Of a stretch of 64,000 nt of DNA, positions 45,056 through 56,011 are shown one piece after another (positions within the stretch are counted from its first letter, which is position 1; every line of letters begins with the position of its first letter). A program made the translations under genes and the position numbers. The notes under the pieces were generated by a model. It searched no databases. It was not told where the DNA came from and saw only the letters and a program-made list of their open reading frames with translations. The stretch is from Zingiber officinale (Eukaryota > Streptophyta > Magnoliopsida > Zingiberales > Zingiberaceae): the NCBI RefSeq assembly GCF_018446385.1, contig NC_056002.1, forward strand, positions 9,434,894 through 9,498,893, written 5' to 3'.

Positions 45056-47861
45056 TGTAAAATACCGGAAATAGGCGAATATGAATAAGGGAATTTTTCG
45101 GAATTTTTAGAAATTTTTCGGGAATTTTTCGGAGCTCGTACGGATGAGTTGACGGGGATAAAAACGAGGTCCGGAAAAGCCTGTTTAGGCTACCCCATTT
45201 AAATGAGGAAAAGTTGAATTTCTAAATTCCTTTTTCTTTATTTATTTTTCTTTTCTTTTCTTTGTGTCGCCGTTTCCTCATTTCTTCTCCCCGACGCCGA
45301 TCGCGCGCCTTCTTCCCTTGCCCTAACCACCATTCGGCGGTTTCCTTCCTCTTCTCTACTTCTCCCCCCGAGCCGAAGCAGCGTGCCCTAGCCAGTCCCA
45401 GTTTTCTTCTCCCTACTGCCGAAGCCCTAGCATCGCCGGAAGTTTTATCTCTGCCACTGACGCCGGCCATCTCCTCACCTCTTCTCTGTCTCGGTGCCCT
45501 AGCCGCCGGCGACGCACCAAGCCGACCAATTCTTCTCCTCTGCCCTAGCCTTGCCGTGGAGTTCCCAGCGCCGTCGCCTGTGACTTAACATCGCCGGGTG
45601 TTGCTCCTCAGCCCTTGCGTCGGCCTTCCCTCTCCTTTCCGAGGCAGCACCGGCCATGGGAAACCTAGCGCCGGCTAAAGCTTTCCCTGCCTCGTGTCTT
45701 TGATCATCAACTACACTCCTCCAGTGGATCCTTCTCAGCCGAGCCTTACTCTCGATTAGTTGGAATTGGCCGAGCAGTGCTTTACACAGGGTCTCCTTGC
45801 TGCCACATTTGAGAGATAGCGGCTCTATTGTGGATCCAAGCATCATTGGTTGGGGATGATCCCCAGCTTCGGCACCAAGTTCCAACAACAAGATCTATGG
45901 TTGTGAGTTGGCAGGAAGATATTTAGATTTAGGTAAGTTGTGGTTTGATTCATATGTATCAATTTAATTCAGATTTGGTTGGTGACATGGTTGGTTTGGA
46001 TACTTAGGTTGTAAGGGGAATTGCTGATTAGGGTACTTGTGTGGAGGATTGCGGCTCTACCTAGCTCCGACCAACATTTCCAGCGTCAACAGTGGCTTGG
46101 TATTGAGGTAAGGTTTAGGGTTTTGAGCTTTGTGTAGATTGATTAGGTTTATGTTGGGAATTGGTAGATTGGATTAATTTTAGATTTTTAATCTAATGTT
46201 ATGATTAGGGTTAAAGAAAATTAATCCTAGTTAATTGTTGGATTTAATTTAGGAAGGTCGAGATTATGGTTTAGGGTTTTTCCCTAAATTATTCTTAAGG
46301 ATTTTTATTTAGCTATTCGTTTAATTTGTAGCTAAATAAAAATATATGTTTGATATCACAGGACTTTGACGCGAGACGAGTATCTCGGAGTCAGATTTGG
46401 ACCATTTTATCGGAGGCGGGTACTTTTGACTTATGTCATTTGATATGCTTAGTAATTAAATTAACATGTTGTATTAATTGTGTTTCTTATCTGTTTTCGG
46501 TTAATCACTACCCAAATCTTACATGCTTGATTGATTGATTGGTTTTGCATCTCAGGTATATTTTACCTGTTTATACATGCTTATAGGGGTAGTGATATGC
46601 CATGCTTGACCATGTTCAGGACCTAGGTTTTATACCTTCTGTATACCTTTGGATTGTTTTGGATTCGTTGACCTTTGATGCATTTTTATATATATGGATT
46701 AGGTCGGATATTCTTGTGGTTAGTGTCATGCACCATTTGCATGATTGCATGCTGTGCGATAGTCCGCTCCATTATTGTTGAGCACATCGCCAATTACATG
46801 GATCTGCACACACCACCACTCATGGGTTAGTGGTCGATTCAGGCAGTGTGTTGCAGCAGGGACTTTGTTAGGCACCGTTGGTCCGCTCATGGGTAGTGTG
46901 ACACAACGTGTTATCCGGCAGGGATTCCTCCCCGTGTGTACCGGAGTTGAGAGCATTGCGCTCCCCATCTATGATTTGGGGTAGGAGGATAGGTGTACTC
47001 CGAAGCATCCCGTCCACTCGGTCACTCATCGGGAGTAGTGACGACAGAGTGCACGGTTGTCACAACCCTACCCACTCGGCCTCACTTTTGTATGAGATGA
47101 TCGTCGGGGGGTGACCAGGACGCATCATTGGCATCATATGCATGATGCATTTATTGCTTATGTTTGTGTTTCTTTGCATTTATATGCTGCATATTGTTTG
47201 GATACCTATGTTTGACATCACAGAATTCCTTATCCCTCTGACCGCTTGACCTTATACTCGGGACTGGTTAGTACGATTCTCTTTATTTCGGATGCATTCT
47301 TATCTTTCTTATCAGGATGTACGCATGATTAGTGCTAGGTGTTGTTTCTTTACTTTGCATATCAATTGTACCTGCTGAGTGTTGGACTCACCCCGCCTCC
47401 ATTGTTGTTATTTTCAGGTTGATGCTGTCAGGAGGGAGTTCCAGTCGCTAGTCCCCACTGCTGGTTTTTGAGCTGTTGTTTCATTTTATCTTTTCGCTAT
47501 CAGACTTTGTTTTAGTTTTGTTTTGGACTTACGTATAGATATTGTATGGAATCTTTCCGTTGGATGGACTTTTAGTATGATTTGGATTTACTCTACTACA
47601 TGCCTGCCTGGACGGCAGAAGAGGTAAGAAAAATCGGATTTGGGCTTTACGAGTGTAGTTGAGTAGGGTTGATTTCGAGTCAGAGTATTACTATGTTGTT
47701 TATTTTATAAACTGCGTGGTGATTGATTTTTATTTACTGTTATTATTCCAGCCGCCTGTGGCTGAGGTATTTGTGAGATGTAGAAAAGTTTCAGATTGTC
47801 CACCGTACAGGGGAGATGCTGCCGAAATTTTCTCGGACAGGGACTCCTCTGGGGCGTGACA
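45056..47861 (+). mobile_element. solo LTR, long Ty3/Gypsy-like family, copy 2 (2806 bp)
   Basis: Same family as 26755-29951: it starts TGTAAAATACCGG and ends GGGGCGTGACA and shares TTTTTCGGAGCTCGTACGGA, CCTGTTTAGGCTACCC and GGGGAGATGCTGCCGAAATT. The 5-bp duplication is AAGGG (45051-45055 and 47862-47866). The 70-bp internal unit that occurs three times in copy 1 occurs once here, near 46850-46925. No coding region. Confidence 0.82.
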
Positions 47862-48095
47862 AAGGGTCCTCACACTTCGCCGGAAGTACGCATTCTCGTA
47901 TCTTCGAAGCCACTTCATAATTTCCTCTTGCCTGACTTGAGCGTCGGAGGGTCGTCGCCGGGAACCCCTTCCCGGCCCGACTTCCTTGCAGGTTCGTCGG
48001 AGATCCCTACGACCGTCCAGAGATCCATGTCATTAGTTCGGAGAGCGCCACGTGCCCAGCGTCCATTGATTCAGCATTCGGACAGGATCAATTGT

Positions 48096-48515
48096 AATTA
48101 ATTAAGATTTCTTATTATAATTCAATCCAAAATTGCATTTCAATATAAAATTGAGTGTTTATCTTAGGCTTTGTTTTGACGTTGGAAGTAATACAAATTT
48201 ATTTATATTCTGATTACATTTCTCACGTGTCATCTAATATCCAACATTTTGTTTGAGTTGTGAATTTTATAAATTTGTCAATTGTCGATTTACCCCGTAT
48301 TTAATCAATTTTTTTATGCTCATAAAGATTAAATCTTGATCTAATTTTTTTTTTTTTTGAGAAAAAGGGAATTAATTTTAATAATACAATCAAGTTGATC
48401 TAGGATCGCCAGAATAATTAATTATTAAAAGATAAACACCAAAGAAAATAAAATCAAGCTCTTCAGTAAAAAATAAAATCCATCGATCAAAATTCAAAGC
48501 ATAGAAGTGGAGGAG
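48096..48515. other. upstream region of the SOUL gene
   Basis: AT-rich 420 bp between the nested transposon block and the SOUL start codon; it must hold the proximal promoter and leader. No confident TATA box. A poly-T run lies near 48340-48358. Confidence 0.45.
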
Positions 48516-51006
48516 ATGGCTACGCTGTGGAAACCTCCTTATCCAATTACCGTCTCCAGATCTCCGGGCCATCGGCGACGCTCGTGCTCCGGGCCGTCGA
48601 CGACCCTCAAAGCTTCGGCGGAAGGAAGGGGCGATGCACCCTGTAGAACCACGTCGGCTTGGGATACCCGGTTCTCGCTTGTGCTTGCTCTAGCTTCGCA
48701 GGCCTCGTCCGTCTCCCGACGGGGTAAGGATCCAGAGATTTGGGATCAAAGTCGCAGTTTTGGAGAAATCGTTGTGTGTGACTGGTCCTTTGTTGTTCGC
48801 GGTGACAGTTTTAGGGGAGCTGGCGACGGAAACCGCGAAGTATGCTTTACCCCGGAGGAACTTTGAAGCGAGGAATCTGGAGGAGGCTCTGATGTCAGGT
48901 GTCAGTTCTTTTATGATGTCTTCTTCATGTCGTGGCTACTGCGTTTATTCTTGATTTTTACGGTTTATTTCCCTTCTTTTTTGGTCAGTTCCGGATCTCG
49001 AAACCGTCAAATTTAGGGTTCTCAAACGGACGGAGGAATACGAGATTAGAGAAGTCGAGGTAAAGGCCTCTGTTTGGTTCTGAATATATCGTTGCACTAT
49101 GAACTTTTTGTTTCTTTCGCCAAGAGTTCTATCACTTGTAGATTGAGTAAGCAATAGACATCTTACGACAATCTTATGAAGAAAAAGATATCAAAATTCA
49201 GAAATACAATTATTTATACGAGTTTAGAGAAATTATTTATTTAACTTGAAGGAAGATATCAATGGGTCCAAATGAATTGACATTAACACAAAAATTTGAT
49301 GAACTCAAAATTTTGGAGAGATTGATAATTTTAATTGATTGAACATTTTACCACATGAAAGTGTGCAATACAAATAGGTTTCCATTGTTCTATTTCTAAA
49401 AGAAATAGGAATTGTGTAATCAAAGAACTTGGAAGATTACATTTACAACCAGGATTAGAGTATTTTTATTGGCATTTGTTGCTGGGAAGTTCTATATTCA
49501 TCATCTAAGTAGATTTCTACTACGATTTACAAATTTCCTTTTCCATCTATGGCTGGAAAATTCTTCATGGATCTTCTATGTAGCTCTCTACTAGGATGTC
49601 ATATTTGATTACTGGTGAATTCTCTTGTTCTCCAGGTTTTCTTGCACCAACAGTTGGCAGTAGGATTTCTTGATTCTTTAAAACTAGGTAATTTTCTCAT
49701 GTGTATCAATGTAACCAATCTGTGTATCCAATAAACAGCCTTATTTCATCGCTGAAACAACAATGCCAGGAAAGACTGGATTTGATTTCAATGGTGCATC
49801 TCAATCTTTCAATGTCCTGGCATCATACTTATTTGGTAAGGTACAAGCCTCATTTACTTTAAAGAAGGAACAAAAAAAAAAAATTCATTTCTTTTCTGTT
49901 AGAGTTGATTCTAATCTAGAGTTTTGTTTGGGCAGAATATTGCCAATGAACAAATGGAGATGACTACTCCTGTTTATACTCGTAAATCTCAGTCTGATGG
50001 AGAGACAATGGATATGACAACCCCTGTAATCACCAAAAAGGCAAGTTGCCTTGAGATATTAGGTTTTTTTTTTTCCTTTGTCAATTTCATTTTCTACTCT
50101 GGTTTGCTGGTAATCTGTATGCAAAATGCAATTGAATTAAGTTTTTTTCGTTGTCCAGTCTCCCAATGGAGATAAATGGACGATGTCATTTGTCATGCCA
50201 TCCAAATACGGTTCTAACTTGCCAGTACCAAAAGATCAGTCAGTCAACATCAAAGAAGTGCCAAGGAAAATACTAGCTGTTACTGCTTTCTCAGGTACGT
50301 CTTTTGTTTTTCCTCAAAAAAGGTGTGTAATTCTATAAAGAATGGATTGATCATCTCATGTATCTTTTTTTTTTTTGTCCCCTCACCATTTATAGATTGC
50401 TTTGTTCTTATAATCCGAGCAAGGACATTAGTAATTTGGCATTGAAATTATGTAGCTGGCTTCTTTTAAAAATCATTGTAGGGATTATGAAAACGTTTTT
50501 AGTTGGAAATTTCTTAGATTGTTGTCATATTGGAAGAAGTCAATTTATATTGTATTCATAGATTCCTCAAGTTTGCTTGTACAAATTGTATAGCTTCTTA
50601 TTTAACGATGAACATGATATATTGCAGCACGAACAAACAATATGCCATTACTCAATATTCATATTATCATCTTTCCTTAATTATGTGACCGGGAGTATCA
50701 TTGTTTGATTATCACTCCTACAATTATCAGGTTTCGTCACCGATGAAGATGTTAGAAGAAGAGAATCTAAACTGCGTGAGGATTTAAAGAGAGAAACTGA
50801 CTTCCAGCTAAAAGTTGGTGCATCAGTGGAGGTTGCACAGGTACTACTTCTTTAACCAATTTTGCTTTTATGGAAGATTAAGATTTTGGCAAATATCTCT
50901 TTCATCTGAATAATTGTTCCTTGTGCTTTTGCAGTTCAATCCGCCATTTACACTTCCTTTTACCCGCCGAAATGAAATAGCAATTGAAGTCGAAAGGAAA
51001 ATCTAG
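48516..51006 (+). CDS. SOUL heme-binding protein, chloroplast (At3g10130-like)
   Basis: SOUL-family proteins bind heme or tetrapyrroles; the closest relative I recognise is the chloroplast protein At3g10130. Eight exons: 48516-48723, 48809-48898, 48989-49059, 49739-49840, 49936-50040, 50159-50294, 50731-50840 and 50935-51006, giving 297 residues. The first 50 or so residues are rich in Ser, Arg, Thr and Pro, as in a plastid transit peptide. [16 protein letters not shown] and [19 protein letters not shown] match the family linker, and the SOUL domain runs from about 105 ([20 protein letters not shown]) through [20 protein letters not shown], the paired EMTTPV/DMTTPV motifs and [14 protein letters not shown] to [16 protein letters not shown] 48516 is the first ATG in frame; a GTG nine bases upstream is not a plant start. 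Intron 5 is a GC-AG intron (AAG|GCAAGT). Intron 3 (679 bp) is the longest. Confidence 0.93.
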
Positions 51007-52393
51007 TGATTTTTCTTTTATCTTTTTGAAAAAGCGGGCATTTGTAAATGCACAGCATATCGTCACAAATGTAACAAAACCTAACCTCCTTGTAAGTAAG
51101 AATTTACAGTTGTAAGTACCTTCACTTGGATGACAAAAAAAATATGCATCTTCACTTGAAGAGACGATCCTGGAATTGACACTTCAATTGCTAGTTATAT
51201 TCCTCTATTGTGTATATCGATCGAATCAGAACAAAATTATTCAGTATGTATTTTCTTTTGTGAAAACTAAAATTACACGGTATAGATGACAAAAGTGAAA
51301 AGCCATCCTACTTGTAGGAACTTATTATGTATACTTACTTAATCTTGCACAACAATCTCAAGTGTGCTAATTGAGCTGGTCAAATTGCAACAGATGTACC
51401 AGTATCTTTCATGCATCTCATAGTGCTCCACTGAACTGAATTGGAATCTCACATCGCTACAAAACATGTGTGACCAGACAAATTGGATCATGGCTGGAGC
51501 ACTATGCAATCCAGATAAATGGGATGCTAACTTCCTTGAAACTAACACGTTTTTTTTCTTTTTACCTTAGAGCATCCGCAATGGGCTCTTCTACGCGGCT
51601 CAATCGAGTGAGCTCCTCCCTCCTCCCATAGCTCCCTCATTTCAGACCAAAAGCGGCTCCCTGTTTAGGGAGCCGCTTCTTCCCTGTTTTTTTTTCTAAT
51701 AAAAGAATTTATTATTTTTTTAAAATTTAGTTTTATTTTTTTAAAAAAAATAGTTTTAAAATAATAATAATAATAATATATAAAGGAGTTGTTTTGAGGT
51801 TTTTAAGACACTTGTGATGAGGGTTTATAGCATGAGGTTTATGCTATAAATTTTTCATTGTAAATCCCACTCCTATTATATGGATGGAGTTTATAATTTT
51901 TTTATACCGACTAGTCCCAAGATTTGGGGACCAATTTGTACCTAACAAAAAAAGAAATACCAAAGGATTTATGTTCTCCCTCTTGACGTGTGCGTGAAGG
52001 CAGCAAGAGTTTACTACCCTATTTAATATTTTAATTTTTTGTTTATTTATATTTTTTAAACATTTATTTGAATTATTTTTTTCATAAATCAGTATAAAAT
52101 TTAAAATACTAATATAATTATAAAAATTAAATTAAATTATTAATTAATATTATATATAGTAAATGAAATTAGAAATACAGATAAATAAGTAAATTGAGAG
52201 TGGGGTTGTAAAAAAAATTATTGAAAAGATTTATCATAACGGAGAGAAATGTTAAAAAAAAAAGTAAGACTTTTAACTTTTAATGTGAAAATAATATGGC
52301 AGAGCATACGCTTTTATAATGGAGAGGGATATGAGATTTTTTATTTTTATAGTAGTAGTGATGTGACATTAAGCAAGTTCTTGGAAGGTTCAT
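51007..52393. other. SOUL 3' region and AT-rich intergenic DNA
   Basis: The first 200 bp or so are probably SOUL 3' untranslated sequence. At 51568 the phrase AGAGCATCCGCAATGG, and at 53096-53112 the inverted GCAATGTAGATGCTCTT, look like terminal repeats of a common plant MITE type, but the pairing is short and the interior does not support one element. Poly-A and poly-T runs fill 51690-52330. Confidence 0.35.
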
Positions 52394-53463
52394 GACTTAT
52401 GAATACCCTTACGTGATGTTTACTTGGGAGAGCAAAAAGTAAAATTAAAAAAAAGTTTTCGTAGTAAAAAAATTTCGTCATTTATTTTATTAAAATTTTA
52501 AGAGAGAAACAAAACACAATCCATTAGCGAATAGGTTTTTAGTCAAAATCAATCATCTTAAAATCAAACGAAAACCGCGGATGAAAAAAATAACACGTGT
52601 ATCTCCTTGTCATTCATAAAATTATAACATATAAAAAAAAATACATATATTCTTTTTAACTCATAAAATTACTCTATATATAAAAAAACATGATACATAT
52701 ACTTTTTTTATTATAAAAATTATACTATATATACCTATCTTCCTTAATCAAGATAAACAAACAAATAAGGGAAAAAATTTCTATCCCTTTTTATTCCATA
52801 TCCTTAGATTTATTTCATCCATACGTAATTCACTTCTCCATATTTCTAACACATGACGTGTTATTAATAGTAATATAATATTATATATATATAATTTTTC
52901 CAATCCGTAGACCTTTAACAGTGTTCAATTCCTTTAACATGTGGTAAAAGGTGATTCGCTCGCCCCCAGCACCCCCGTCAACCCGTCCCTAGGCCAACAC
53001 GGAGGAGGTAAATCACGTTCAATTCCTTTAACATGTTAAATGCTTCAGTGCATCTACAGTACATCTACGTAGATATTAACGTTGAAATATTAACAGCAAT
53101 GTAGATGCTCTTATGAATATCCTTATGTGATGTTTTACCTGGGAGAGCAGAAAGTAAAATTAAAAAAAGATTTTCATAGTAAAAAAATTTCCGTCATTTA
53201 TTTTATTAAAATTTTAAGAGAGAAGTGAAACACAATCCATTAATAAATAGTTTTTGAGTCAAAATTAATCATCTCAAAATCGGATAAAAAATAGTGGATG
53301 GAAAAAAATAACATGTGATATATACCTTTTTTATTATAAAAATTATACTATATATACCTATCTTCCTTAATCAAAATAAAAAAGGAAAAAATTTCTATCC
53401 CTTTTTATTCCATATCCTTAAATTTATTTCATCCCTACGTAATTCACTTCTCCATATTTCTAA
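52394..53463. repeat. local direct duplication of an AT-rich segment
   Basis: The segment 52394-52852 recurs at about 53111-53463. Shared words include GGGAGAGCA.AAAGTAAAATT, TCATTTATTTTATTAAAATT, CACAATCCATTA and TTCTATCCCTTTTTATTCCA. The second copy lacks about 100 bp of low-complexity sequence. Between them lies the truncated SINE at 52943-53016. Confidence 0.75.
52943..53016 (-). mobile_element. SINE fragment, 74 bp, with a 20-bp target duplication
   Basis: Only the 3' part of the SINE is present (GTGATTTACCTCCTCCGTGT, GGGACGGGTTGACGGG and GGGGGCGAGCGAATCACC on the minus strand). Perfect direct repeats GTTCAATTCCTTTAACATGT flank it at 52923-52942 and 53017-53036. The intact duplication shows the copy was truncated at its 5' end when it inserted. 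The tRNA-derived head is missing. It is the least diverged stretch of the family here. Confidence 0.85.
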
Positions 53464-54316
53464 AACAGAGCATGAGAAAAGGAGGGCCCACGTGGTTTAT
53501 ATCGATTTGCATGGTGCGGTAATCACTCTGCAAGAAAGCTTAAAATATTTATGGCTTAGTTAGGTTTGAGGTTAATGCAAATTCATATTTTGCTTGCTCT
53601 CAAACTGAATGAGATTTGTAGAATCCATTTATACGTCATTAAAAATCTAACAAGTCCCATCATGTCAACCTAAAAAGTAAATGTCATTATTATCCACTCC
53701 TGTCTGTAATGTCGTGTTTACTTAAGGTTTGAATGAGAGAAAGGATAAACTTGATTTGAGACCGTTTCTTTGTTTATGTATCAAAACAATAATAACGTAT
53801 GGATTCTAACACTATTTGTAGATTGATTTTGGCTTATTTTGATGTTCATTTACAATTGAGCAGAACAAATTTTCCGTGCTTAAAAAAAATAAATCTTTGT
53901 ATTTTCGATCCTATTTGTATTCCTTTCCCTCTCTCTTTAGCGTTTCCTTTCTTTCTCTTATCTCCTTCACCTTTCTTTTCCCTTTCTCGTGTTGAGGACA
54001 TTTTTTCACAATTCATTCTTTTCCCTTCTTCGTCCACCCATGGAGTAAACCGGCATAAATATCAATATTCGAATTACAGTTATTGGGGTTGAGTAACTTG
54101 CCCATCAATATATCCATAGGTAAAAAGGAATACTAAAAGAAAAAAGAAAGAAAACAAAGCATGACTCGTGGAAAATTCATGTGTGTTTCATATAGACCAT
54201 CAGTAGCTCATCGTTTGTTTCATATGGGCTATTTTCCCTAACACATATATGTTTATATCTGCTTAAAACTTAGTAAACTTACAAATCTTTCAGCTAAACC
54301 AGTCTATATATAATCT
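53464..54316. other. intergenic; no gene supported
   Basis: AT-rich sequence with a CT-rich stretch (TTTCCCTCTCTCTTTAGCG) near 53924-54005. Open frames here are short and unsupported. The last 100 bp are the likely 3' untranslated region of the PADRE gene. Confidence 0.4.
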
Positions 54317-54745
54317 CTATTCCAAGCAGAGATCATCTCCTTCCGGTATGCTTTGTAAAGTAGGCCTCCACTCCATGGACCTTGTCTTCTCACCTGTTGC
54401 ACCACTAGGGCTCCTCAGCATGCCATCAGGGGAAACACCTCCTTTCCTTAGCATGTCCCGAAATTGTTGCTTCGTTATAACCATCTTGATTCTGATAAAT
54501 CCATCTTCATCAGCACCTGTCTTGGCGGGTTGCTTCTCGGGTGGTAGACGACGGCAGAGTCTCCCATGCCTCATCGACATGGTTGGATCCGAGTATGTGA
54601 TCCTCGGAAGTGTCTCAGAGATCGCATGCCCAGGGAACATATTCAGCACTTGTTGGGCCTTCAATGGTGATTGGTGCCGAAGTGTCTCCCCGTCCGTCTT
54701 CATTATTTCGATCACTTTCTCCTCAAGAACTAGGCAATTGCCCAT
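54317..54745 (-). CDS. PADRE (DUF4228) domain protein
   Basis: Small plant proteins with this domain are often induced by pathogens and abiotic stress; the molecular function is not established. The gene has a single exon of 142 residues. It begins MGNCLVLEEKVIEIMKTDGE, the usual start of the family, with Gly2 available for N-myristoylation and Cys4 for palmitoylation, so membrane attachment is likely. LKAQQVLNMFPGHAISETLP is the conserved core, RHGRLCRRLPPEKQPAK the second block, and KMVITKQQFRDMLRKGG a third. The C-terminus is basic and Ser-rich, as is usual. Stop codon, length and start are all as expected. A plus-strand open frame that overlaps it is a shadow. Confidence 0.88.
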   Translation of the reverse strand: MGNCLVLEEKVIEIMKTDGETLRHQSPLKAQQVLNMFPGHAISETLPRITYSDPTMSMRHGRLCRRLPPEKQPAKTGADEDGFIRIKMVITKQQFRDMLRKGGVSPDGMLRSPSGATGEKTRSMEWRPTLQSIPEGDDLCLE

Positions 54746-54823
54746 GCTTGAGAATCAAGAGCTAGCGTTGGGTGAAAGGATACAAAAGTTGGAGAGAGAG
54801 GGAGGGACGGAGGGAGATTTCAG

Positions 54824-54832
54824 TATTTAAAA
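54824..54832 (-). promoter_or_regulatory. TATA-like box of the PADRE gene
   Basis: TTTTAAATA on the minus strand, about 80 bp upstream of the start codon, in a suitable position for a core promoter. A GA-rich leader (54791-54820 on the plus strand) separates the two. Confidence 0.5.
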
Positions 54833-55208
54833 GGAGAGTTGGATCAAATGACCCTCTCGTTGTTTGATATTACAAGAAAACCCTAAGTTTTGTTTCTTCC
54901 ATGACATCTACACCTTTAATTAAATCTTAATCATTCTCCGTTTAAACGAAGGAACATAATTATTTTCATAGTCCGGATATCTCCTTAAATATCTTATCAT
55001 CCTGATCTATTCTGGATCTCCCCATAAGTATTTGCTTCCGATCACTATTCTGGGCCTCCCTACGAGCATACGATTACCCTGATCTACTCGTCTCTCAGTA
55101 AATATCCAGTTACCTTGATCTGTACCATACCTCCCCGCAAGCATCCAGTGATCATGACTGGTTCTGGACCTCTTCACGAGTATTCGGTCATCCTGATGTA
55201 CTTCGAGA
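54833..55208. other. upstream of the PADRE gene; no other gene seen
   Basis: Probable distal promoter of the PADRE gene. The phrases CCTGATCTA, TCCGGATATCTCC and CATCCAGTGATC recur loosely at 50-60 bp intervals from 54970 to 55200, which may be a decayed tandem repeat. Confidence 0.4.
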
Positions 55209-55218
55209 CATATGACCT

Positions 55219-55389
55219 CAATTGGGATATTCTGATCCGCAAATTGCGGACCAGGGAATGGTCCACTGCATGAGAATCCTTAATTTGGATGAACCTCACC
55301 TTTAAATAGGTGGGGCCCATCCAAATCAACGGTGTAAAAAAAGTAGATCATCCTCTGGTCCACACATTATGGACTAGAAGATCCGTGCT
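55219..55389. mobile_element. MULE-like foldback element, copy 2 (171 bp, shortened)
   Basis: Left arm GGATATTCTGATCC...GCGGACCAGGGAATGG pairs with the inverted right arm GGATCTTCTAGTCC...GTGGACCAGAGGATG. A 10-bp direct repeat CATATGACCT flanks it (55209-55218 and 55390-55399). The GC-rich centre of the longer copies is missing, so this is an internal deletion form. Confidence 0.65.
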
Positions 55390-55399
55390 CATATGACCT

Positions 55400-55997
55400 G
55401 GACCATGACTTTGATATCATTTATTATATTCAAAAAGTATTTATATATCTCCATAATAATATGATATTATTCAATTTGAATCTAAGTCCTTATAATTTTA
55501 CTTTTGAACACTTCTCAAAAAATCTTATGTCAATAAAAACATCCTATATGCTTTTAAATATATGATTTTTATTAAATTTTTTTAATATAGGACTTTCATC
55601 CCAACAGAGCTGCACCAGATTTGCATGCACGATTCAGTGTGACTCAGCTCCTTTGTCTCTAGAAGGTTTAAAATATATGATTAATTAATTCCATGCGAGA
55701 AAGCTTCCCTTACCTGGAAGAACAATGAGCTAATTGCTTGCGTGGTCGTAGAACTCAAGAACCAACGTGCCACTTGATTTTCTATGTGTGAAAAAGTAGG
55801 TTACAGTGGCGTGGCACGAAGGTAAAAGGAAGTAGCCGTGGCGTAACAAGAGGAAGAAAGGGAGAGATCTTATTTTTAAAACAACTCCATCGTATAATGG
55901 CAGTGCAATTTCTTTAATTATGGCTCCAACTCTGCAATGCAACATATCCTAACGTATTCATTTGTGATGTAGTAATCAGTGACTTCAACTCTGTTTT
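55400..55997. other. intergenic; nothing recognised
   Basis: AT-rich; one open frame at 55945-55730 (minus) has no recognised similarity. Confidence 0.4.
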
Positions 55998-56011
55998 GAT
56001 CTTGTCGGTAT

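Larger units (their letters stand above)
39448..48090 (+). mobile_element. solo LTR (about 0.8 kb), split by a hAT transposon and another solo LTR
   Basis: The LTR starts TGATCCGGCCGATCGG and ends CATTCGGACAGGATCA; TGATCC and GGATCA form its terminal inverted repeat. The 5-bp duplication ATTGT lies at 39443-39447 and 48091-48095. Its own sequence is 39448-39609, 44644-45055 and 47867-48090, about 798 bp. It carries a TATA box at 45045-45052. No internal region is seen, so this is a solo LTR; the family (probably Ty3/Gypsy) is not certain. Confidence 0.82.

Noticed and set aside
51568-53113. One large MITE bounded by AGAGCATC.GCA and its inverted form
   Set aside because: The terminal match is about 15 bp only, no target duplication was found, and the interior includes a local duplication and a SINE.
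54348-54830. Plus-strand open frame of 160 codons
   Set aside because: Antisense of the PADRE gene, which has a full family match on the other strand.
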